A stretch of DNA of 64,000 nucleotides from the NCBI GenBank assembly GCA_039934035.1, contig JBDTMZ010000136.1, positions 1-64,000 of the forward strand, read 5' to 3'. A program made the position numbers and the translations under genes. A model generated the notes under the pieces. It worked only from the letters and a program-made list of their open reading frames with translations, was not told the DNA's origin and did not search any database. The stretch's first letter is position 1. Each line of letters begins with the position of its first letter. Source of the stretch: Solibacter sp039934035. Its GTDB lineage: Bacteria; Acidobacteriota; Terriglobia; Bryobacterales; Bryobacteraceae. Below, one piece after another: positions 59,105 to 64,000 of this stretch.

Positions 59105-59662
59105 ATGAACCTGTTCACGCTTCCTCCGCAGAAGGTAGTGATGGTGCTGCTCGTGATGCTGCTGGCGGCTGCGCTGTTCGACGTGATGTACCGCCGCATT
59201 CCCAACTGGATCACGGTAGCGGGCGTGGTGTTGGGGCTCGCCATGAATGCCATCATCGGAACGCCGGAGGCCGGCATTGTTTTCTCGCTGGTGGGGCTGC
59301 TGGTGGCGTTCACGGTATACGCCGTGCTGTACGCGCTGCGCGCCATGGGAGCGGGCGACGTCAAACTGATGGCCGCCATCGGCGCATTGGTAGGGTGGGA
59401 GCGGTGGTTCGGCATCTTCTTTATCACCGCGCTGATCGGCGGCGTCATGGCGCTGATTCTGGTGGTGACCAGCGGCCGCCTGAAGAAGACAATGTTCAAC
59501 GTGGGCTTCATCCTGAGCGAGATGAAGAGCGGGCGTCCCGCGTATCTGCAGAATGAAGAACTCGATGTGCGGAACAAAAAGGCAGTGGGCCTGCCACACG
59601 GTGCGGTGATCGCCGTCAGTTCCGTCTTTTACCTGGCCATTGCGGCACACCTCATCAAATAG
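59105..59662 (+). CDS. A24-family prepilin peptidase
   Basis: A 185-residue membrane aspartyl protease of the CpaA/TadV type, without the N-terminal methyltransferase domain of PilD. Catalytic Asp residues lie in LFDVMYRRIPN and in GAGDVKLMAAIG, the GxGDxK motif. Five or six hydrophobic helices are visible, and the tail is polar. It would process type IV-like prepilins for tad or flp pili; no pilin gene is in the window. ATG 59105 replaces an earlier TTG/ATG option because the first helix begins there. Confidence 0.88.
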   Translation: MNLFTLPPQKVVMVLLVMLLAAALFDVMYRRIPNWITVAGVVLGLAMNAIIGTPEAGIVFSLVGLLVAFTVYAVLYALRAMGAGDVKLMAAIGALVGWERWFGIFFITALIGGVMALILVVTSGRLKKTMFNVGFILSEMKSGRPAYLQNEELDVRNKKAVGLPHGAVIAVSSVFYLAIAAHLIK

Positions 59663-59669
59663 GAGACTC

Positions 59670-60698
59670 ATGCAAGCAGCATTTTTCGAAGGCAATCGTA
59701 CCCTCCGGGTGGGAACCAGCGTGGGGGTGGAACCCGCTCCGGGGCAGGTTCAAATACAGGTGGCATACTGCGGCATCTGCGGCACGGACCTGCACCTTTT
59801 CCACGGCGCGATGGCGCATCGCCTCACGTTTCCGCATGTCATGGGGCACGAAATGTCGGGCACCATTCTGCGCACCGGCGACAGCGCCGGCGAGTGGCAG
59901 GCGGGCGACCGCGTCACCGTGCGTCCGCTCGACCCCTGCGGACAATGTCCCGCGTGCGCGGCGGGCCACAGCCACATCTGCCACAACTTGAAATTCATCG
60001 GCATCGATACGCCAGGGGCGCTGCAAGGGCTATGGACCGTTCCGGCGCACACGCTCCACCGACTGCCGGACACGCTCGGGATGCGCGAAGGCGCCATGGT
60101 GGAACCCATCGCGGTGGCCTGCCATGACGTACGGCGCAGCGGCTTGCGCGAGGGCGAGTTCGCCGCGGTGATCGGTGGCGGACCCATCGGCATGCTGGTG
60201 GCGCTGGTGGCGGCGGCGCACGGCGCGCGGGTGATCGTTTCCGAAGTCAATCCGTTCCGTTTGCAACTGGCGCACGAGCTCGGAATTGAAGCCGTCAACC
60301 CTTTGGAGATCGACCTGCCGGCCCTGGTCAACCAGCGCACCGGCGGCGCGGGAGCCGACGTGGTGTTCGAAGTTTCCGGCACGCAGGCGGGCGCGGACAT
60401 GATGACGAAACTGCCGCGCACCCGCGGCCGCATCGTCGTGGTGGCGATTTACGGCGAGGCTCCCAAGGTGGATCTCTTCCGCTTCTTCTGGCGCGAATTG
60501 CAGCTTTCCGGCGCCCGTGTTTACGAGCCGGAGGATTTCGAATTCGCTATCGAACTCGCTACCGCCGGGCGCCTGCCGCTCGACCGGCTGATTACCGACG
60601 AGCTGCCGCTGGCGGGGCTGGAGGACGCGATGCACCGCATGGAGGCGGGCGGCAATTGCATGAAGGTTTTGATTCGCTGCACGGAGCAAACCCAGTGA
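59670..60698 (+). CDS. Zinc-dependent medium-chain dehydrogenase
   Basis: A 342-residue MDR-family dehydrogenase. C37 in CGICGTDLHLF and GHEMSG form the catalytic zinc site; CGQCPACAAGHSHIC is the structural zinc loop. GGGPIGMLVALVAAAHGARV is the Rossmann motif. It resembles threonine/sorbitol/butanediol dehydrogenases; the substrate is not assignable. ATG 59670 follows AGGAGA and lies seven bases after the prepilin peptidase. Its stop overlaps the SDR start by four bases, so the two enzymes probably act in one pathway. Confidence 0.9.
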   Translation: MQAAFFEGNRTLRVGTSVGVEPAPGQVQIQVAYCGICGTDLHLFHGAMAHRLTFPHVMGHEMSGTILRTGDSAGEWQAGDRVTVRPLDPCGQCPACAAGHSHICHNLKFIGIDTPGALQGLWTVPAHTLHRLPDTLGMREGAMVEPIAVACHDVRRSGLREGEFAAVIGGGPIGMLVALVAAAHGARVIVSEVNPFRLQLAHELGIEAVNPLEIDLPALVNQRTGGAGADVVFEVSGTQAGADMMTKLPRTRGRIVVVAIYGEAPKVDLFRFFWRELQLSGARVYEPEDFEFAIELATAGRLPLDRLITDELPLAGLEDAMHRMEAGGNCMKVLIRCTEQTQ

Positions 60699-61465
60699 GC
60701 ATTCTCCAAAAGTTCAGTCTTAGCGGGAAGACCGCCCTGGTTACCGGCGCGCGGCGCGGCATCGGGCTGGCTGTCGCCTCGGCACTCGCCGAAGCCGGCG
60801 CGGATATCGTGGCGACCAGTGCCACCATGGAGACCGAGGGCAGTGAAATCGCGCGTCAGGTGGCGGCCCGCGGGCGCCGCTGCTGGACCTATGCCTGTGA
60901 CCTCGCCGACCGCGCCGCAGTCTACGAATTCATCGCCCGGGTGAAATCCGAATGCCCGCCCGTCGACATTCTCTTCAACAACGGCGGCGCCATCCTGCGC
61001 AAGCCGGCGGCAGAGCATCCCGATGAATATTGGGACACCATCATGGAGATCAATCTCAGCGCTCAATTTATTCTGTCGCGCGAATTCGGCCGCGATATGG
61101 TGGCGCGCGGCGGCGGCAAGATCATCTTCACCGCGTCGGTGCTCAGCTTTCAGGGAGGCATTACCGTGCCCGGTTATGCCGCGTCCAAGGGCGGCGTGGC
61201 CCAGTTGACCAAGGCGCTGTCCAACGAATGGGCCGGCCGCAATGTGCAGGTGAATGCCATCGCGCCCGGCTACATCGCGACGGACAATACCGCCGCGCTG
61301 CGAGCCGACCCGGTGCGCAATCCGGCGATTCTGGCGCGCATTCCCGCGGCACGCTGGGGCGAGGCCGACGACATTTCGGGCGCGGTGGTCTTCCTGGCGT
61401 CTACCGCGTCGGACTATATCAGCGGCACACTGCTCAGCATCGACGGCGGCTGGATGGGAAGGTAG
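60695..61465 (+). CDS. SDR-family oxidoreductase, KduD-like
   Basis: A 256-residue short-chain dehydrogenase. FSLSGKTALVTGARRGIG at the start carries the TGxxxGIG motif; the active-site set is Asn (LFNNGG), Ser (FTASVLSF) and YAASKGG. DGGWMGR closes it, as in 2-dehydro-3-deoxy-gluconate 5-dehydrogenase (KduD) and gluconate 5-dehydrogenase relatives. The GTG start at 60695 overlaps the dehydrogenase stop. With the upstream enzyme it may serve sugar-acid catabolism; that is inferred from family only. Confidence 0.88.
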   Translation: MSILQKFSLSGKTALVTGARRGIGLAVASALAEAGADIVATSATMETEGSEIARQVAARGRRCWTYACDLADRAAVYEFIARVKSECPPVDILFNNGGAILRKPAAEHPDEYWDTIMEINLSAQFILSREFGRDMVARGGGKIIFTASVLSFQGGITVPGYAASKGGVAQLTKALSNEWAGRNVQVNAIAPGYIATDNTAALRADPVRNPAILARIPAARWGEADDISGAVVFLASTASDYISGTLLSIDGGWMGR

Positions 61466-61477
61466 AGGCGAGCGGGG

Positions 61478-61879
61478 CTACACCGCTCGCAGGGCCGCCA
61501 GCAGAGGCCCCCACCACAGTCCCACTACGGCCTGGAAGGCTTCGCCGCGGCCTTCCCAGCCGCGATGTTCCACGGTGACGCGCGTGCCGTCACCCACGGC
61601 TTGAAAGCGCACTTCCACTTCCGTCCGCTCTCCGGCGCGGAAGTTCCACAGGTGCCATTCTATGAGCAGGCGGACGCCGGGCTCCCAGGCAAGCACGCGG
61701 CCCACCAGCGCTTCGCCCTGCAACAGTTGGCCGCCATCGAAGCGCATAACGCCGTCGTCGAGGCGATACCCCTTGCCGCGCCGCCACCACGCGTCGATTT
61801 CCTCCGTGAAGAGGCGAAACGCTGCATCTGGCGCGGCGCGCACCACGGTGGTGATGGTGATCCGTTCGTCCTGCCTCAT
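61478..61879 (-). CDS. SRPBCC/AHSA1-type protein
   Basis: A 133-residue START/Bet v1-like protein. ITITTVVRAAPDAAFRLFTE is the typical AHSA1 opening, followed by a WEPGVRLLIEWH strand and a final helix WWGPLLAAL. Such proteins bind hydrophobic ligands. It is the last gene of a three-gene overlapping unit with an ArsR-type regulator (four-base overlap) and a VOC protein, a recurring arrangement in Acidobacteria and actinobacteria. Confidence 0.85.
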   Translation of the reverse strand: MRQDERITITTVVRAAPDAAFRLFTEEIDAWWRRGKGYRLDDGVMRFDGGQLLQGEALVGRVLAWEPGVRLLIEWHLWNFRAGERTEVEVRFQAVGDGTRVTVEHRGWEGRGEAFQAVVGLWWGPLLAALRAV

Positions 61880-62211
61880 TTCCGCCTCCTTTTACGCTCC
61901 ACGTGATCTCGAAATGCGGCCAGCTGATCGCCCCACAGCGATTCCACGTGCTGTACCCAGTTGTGCAATTCATCAAAGGGTTCGTGCCGCAGGCGATACG
62001 TCCGCAGGCGCATGTCCGCCGGATCGGCGTGCGTCTCTTCGATCAGGCCATGAGTGCGCAGGGTACGCAAATGGCGGCTCATGAGGGGCGCACTCACCGA
62101 CATGGCTTCCGCCAGTTCTCCCGCCCGGTACGGACGCGTGCGCAACAGCTCGACCACGCCGCGGCGCGTGGGCTCGGCGAGGGCTGTCAGCGTACGATCG
62201 ATCGCCGTCAC
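61876..62211 (-). CDS. ArsR/SmtB-family repressor
   Basis: A 111-residue winged-helix repressor. RTLTALAEPTRRGVVELLRT, LAEAMSVSAPLMSRHLRTL and the recognition helix are clear. There is no Cys-rich metal site, as usual for the subgroup paired with SRPBCC proteins. It overlaps both neighbours by four bases. A palindrome-like TTAAC-N6-GTTAA at 62634-62649 is the candidate operator. Confidence 0.9.
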   Translation of the reverse strand: MTAIDRTLTALAEPTRRGVVELLRTRPYRAGELAEAMSVSAPLMSRHLRTLRTHGLIEETHADPADMRLRTYRLRHEPFDELHNWVQHVESLWGDQLAAFRDHVERKRRRK

Positions 62212-62624
62212 TGTGCTGCCTCCAGGGGCGTGGCGAAGATCCAGCGATGCCCTTCAGGATCCAGCGCGCGGTAACTGCGCATGCCGTACGGCTGGTCCTG
62301 CGGCTCGCCAATCACAATCGCTCCCGCCGCCAGCGCTACGGCATAGTGGGCGTCCACATCGTCCACTTCGCAGTAGAGCTGACTGGGCATGGCGGGAAGG
62401 TCTTTGGGACTGGCGAGTCCGGCGGCCTTCCAGGTGGTGGCGAGCATCAGCAGACTGTCGTGCAGCAACAGCTCGGCATGTCCGACGGTGCCGTCCGCCA
62501 TTGCCATGCGGGAGCGCTCGGTGAAGCCGAACGCCGTGCACAGGAAATCGATGGCGGCGGGCGCGTCGTCGTAGAACAGCATGGGGAAGATGCGCTGCCG
62601 CCCTGGGTTAATCATTTCCGACAT
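62208..62624 (-). CDS. VOC-family (PhnB/glyoxalase-like) protein
   Basis: A 138-residue VOC protein and first gene of the three-gene unit. It has two beta-alpha-beta halves: FPMLFYDDAPAAIDFLCTAF, EVDDVDAHYAVALAAGA and RALDPEGHRWIFA, the last being the family ending. PGRQRIFPML is the start. Possible role in binding or modifying a small toxic compound; no substrate is known. Confidence 0.85.
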   Translation of the reverse strand: MSEMINPGRQRIFPMLFYDDAPAAIDFLCTAFGFTERSRMAMADGTVGHAELLLHDSLLMLATTWKAAGLASPKDLPAMPSQLYCEVDDVDAHYAVALAAGAIVIGEPQDQPYGMRSYRALDPEGHRWIFATPLEAAQ

Positions 62625-62633
62625 GCAAAAATA

Positions 62634-62649
62634 TTAACTGAACGGTTAA
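62634..62649. promoter_or_regulatory. Candidate operator of the ArsR-SRPBCC-VOC unit
   Basis: TTAAC (62634-62638) and GTTAA (62645-62649) flank TGAACG in an AT-rich patch, ten bases upstream of the VOC start codon. It is an imperfectly defined but symmetric site, well placed for the encoded ArsR-type repressor. Confidence 0.4.
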
Positions 62650-62749
62650 GCTCCTGTCAAGCGGTTACTGTCCCGATTTAGCCGGAATTCCCTCGGAGCG
62701 CGTGCTGGCACATTTACCAGGAACTGGGAAAGGGCGGGGAACGGCTGGC

Positions 62750-64000
62750 CTACTCCTCACGCAGCACGACGATCGGGTCGATGCGGACCGCGCGCCGCGC
62801 GGGGATGAAACTCGCGCAGGCGGCGATCAGACAGAGCAGCAGCGCCACCGCGGCGTAAGTGCCGCCATCGGTCGCTTTGACTCCATAGAGTATCTTCGCC
62901 ATCAGGCTGGTGAGAGAGCGCGCGCCGGCGAGCCCCACCAACAGACCCGCCGCCGTCAGCGCCACTCCGCGCGCCATGATCGCTGCCACCACCCGCGAGG
63001 CGCTGGCGCCCAACGCCATGCGCAGCCCGATTTCCCGGCTGCGCTGCGTCACCGCGTACGACAGGATTCCGTAAAGTCCAAGAGCGGCCAGCAGCAGGGC
63101 CAGCGCCGCAAAGGCGGTAAGCAGAGTCATTTGCTGGTGCCGGTCCTCCACATCTTTCGCCAGCACCTCATCCATGGTGAGGACCGCAACGATGGGTTGC
63201 TCCGCGTCCGCCTGCGCGACGATGCGCCGCACGGAGGAGGTCAGCGCGGCGGGCTCGCCGAGCGTCCGGATGACCAGCGAATCGGGCAGCGCCCAGGTAT
63301 CCTTGGCCTGCTCGAAGGGGATGTAGACACCGGGCTTCATGGCCAATTCGTAGCCGCGCTCATGGACGTCGTGCACCACGCCCACAATCGTCCGCCATGC
63401 CGGCTCGCGGCCGTTCAGCGTCAGGCGATGCCCCAGCGCGCTTTCCCGAGGGAAATAGAGTCGGGCCATCGTCTCATTGATCACCACTACAGACGGCGCC
63501 CCCTCGCCGTCGCCGGCTTGCGGCATGCGGCCTTCCTGCATGCGCACGCCGAGGGTTTGCAGGTAGTCTCCACTGAAGACGCGAAGCAGCGCATCCCCGG
63601 GGTCGCCGGCCACGCGCTCGCGGCCCTCAATGCGGAACCCCTGCGTATTCCCCTGCGCGCGGAAGGGCGGGTTGGAGGTGTACGCCGCGGTCTGCACGCC
63701 GGGTAACATGCGCACGCCATCGAGCACACGGTGGTAGAAGCCGGCGCGCTTCGCCGGATCCTGATATTTCACACGCGGCAACACGGTGCGCAAGGTGAGC
63801 AGATGATCCGGGCGGAAACCGATATCGATGGCACGCAGGCTCGCTACCGTCTGCAGCATCAGGCCGGCCCCCACCATCAGAATCAGGGCCAGCGCCACTT
63901 CGAGCACCACCAGGACGTCGCGCGCTTTTGCGCCGACGCCGCCGATACCGCCCCGTCCGCCCTGCTTCAACGCGTCGTTCATCGTCACCCGCGACGCCTG
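62750..64000 (-). CDS. ADOP/MacB-like ABC permease (N-terminus beyond the window)
   Basis: C-terminal 416 residues of a large permease. The frame is open to the right edge and reads QASRVTMNDALKQGGRGG, the junction typical of the acidobacterial duplicated-permease (ADOP) family, so the N-terminal half lies outside. VLVVLEVALALILMVGAGLM is a membrane helix, followed by a MacB periplasmic core domain (about residues 40-260 of this part) and the FtsX domain with QRSREIGLRMALGASASRVV and three further helices. It ends RIDPIVVLREE. Probable partner of an ATPase outside the window; substrate unknown. Confidence 0.88.
   Translation of the reverse strand, partial: QASRVTMNDALKQGGRGGIGGVGAKARDVLVVLEVALALILMVGAGLMLQTVASLRAIDIGFRPDHLLTLRTVLPRVKYQDPAKRAGFYHRVLDGVRMLPGVQTAAYTSNPPFRAQGNTQGFRIEGRERVAGDPGDALLRVFSGDYLQTLGVRMQEGRMPQAGDGEGAPSVVVINETMARLYFPRESALGHRLTLNGREPAWRTIVGVVHDVHERGYELAMKPGVYIPFEQAKDTWALPDSLVIRTLGEPAALTSSVRRIVAQADAEQPIVAVLTMDEVLAKDVEDRHQQMTLLTAFAALALLLAALGLYGILSYAVTQRSREIGLRMALGASASRVVAAIMARGVALTAAGLLVGLAGARSLTSLMAKILYGVKATDGGTYAAVALLLCLIAACASFIPARRAVRIDPIVVLREE

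Overview
The window looks like a chromosomal segment of a GC-rich Acidobacteriota member, most likely of the Solibacter/Bryobacter/Paludibaculum group. That placement is inferred from gene content. There are two very large carboxypeptidase-regulatory/TonB-receptor-like proteins (8083-11904 minus, 46183-49980 plus), a GWxTD-domain protein, a VWFA-related protein of the acidobacterial type, an ADOP/MacB-like permease at the right edge, a DUF1080 hydrolase, a GH127 enzyme and many small intergenic palindromes. No rRNA, tRNA, CRISPR array or insertion sequence was recognised.

Layout. 1-4.6 kb: edge-truncated LytS-type histidine kinase, ribA, an MltF-like lytic transglycosylase and a bestrophin-like membrane protein. 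4.8-7.9 kb: a small defence-like island, with a PD-(D/E)XK-like protein facing an OLD-type ATPase + DUF4276 gene pair. 8-23.6 kb: TonB receptor, VOC and DUF1080 proteins, an ArsA-type ATPase with a tiny His/Cys protein, M28 peptidase, DsbA-like protein, a degenerate amidohydrolase, an outer-membrane barrel protein, a GWxTD protein and a DUF1624 acyltransferase-like protein.

24-35.3 kb is the functional centrepiece. It is a tightly packed minus-strand cluster: rex, transcarboxylase 5S, 12S, a small accessory protein, 1.3S biotin carrier, methylmalonyl-CoA epimerase, methylmalonyl-CoA mutase small and large subunits, MeaB and a succinate/propionyl-CoA transferase. Together these make the Wood-Werkman cycle core: succinate to succinyl-CoA to methylmalonyl-CoA to propionyl-CoA, with the carboxyl group passed to pyruvate to give oxaloacetate. 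No biotin carboxylase gene is present, which fits a transcarboxylase rather than an ATP-dependent propionyl-CoA carboxylase. A perfect 8-4-8 palindrome sits at the predicted start site of the rex promoter, so the pathway is probably controlled by NADH/NAD+. A divergent AspT/YidE-type permease (35455-37092) might export a dicarboxylate.

37-46 kb: a MntA/HepT nucleotidyltransferase-HEPN pair with a frameshifted HepT, an EF-P-like protein with an EfpL/YeiP-type loop, GH127, DUF190, rpsT, and a five-gene overlapping minus-strand envelope/replication operon (psd, pssA, an Asd/USG-1 homologue, lptE, holA). 46-64 kb: second TonB receptor, a MoxR/Mg-chelatase-like AAA + VWA pair, Gfo/Idh/MocA oxidoreductase, rhomboid protease, acidobacterial VWA protein, response regulator, GH3, prepilin peptidase, a dehydrogenase/SDR pair, an ArsR-SRPBCC-VOC operon and an ADOP permease running off the right edge.
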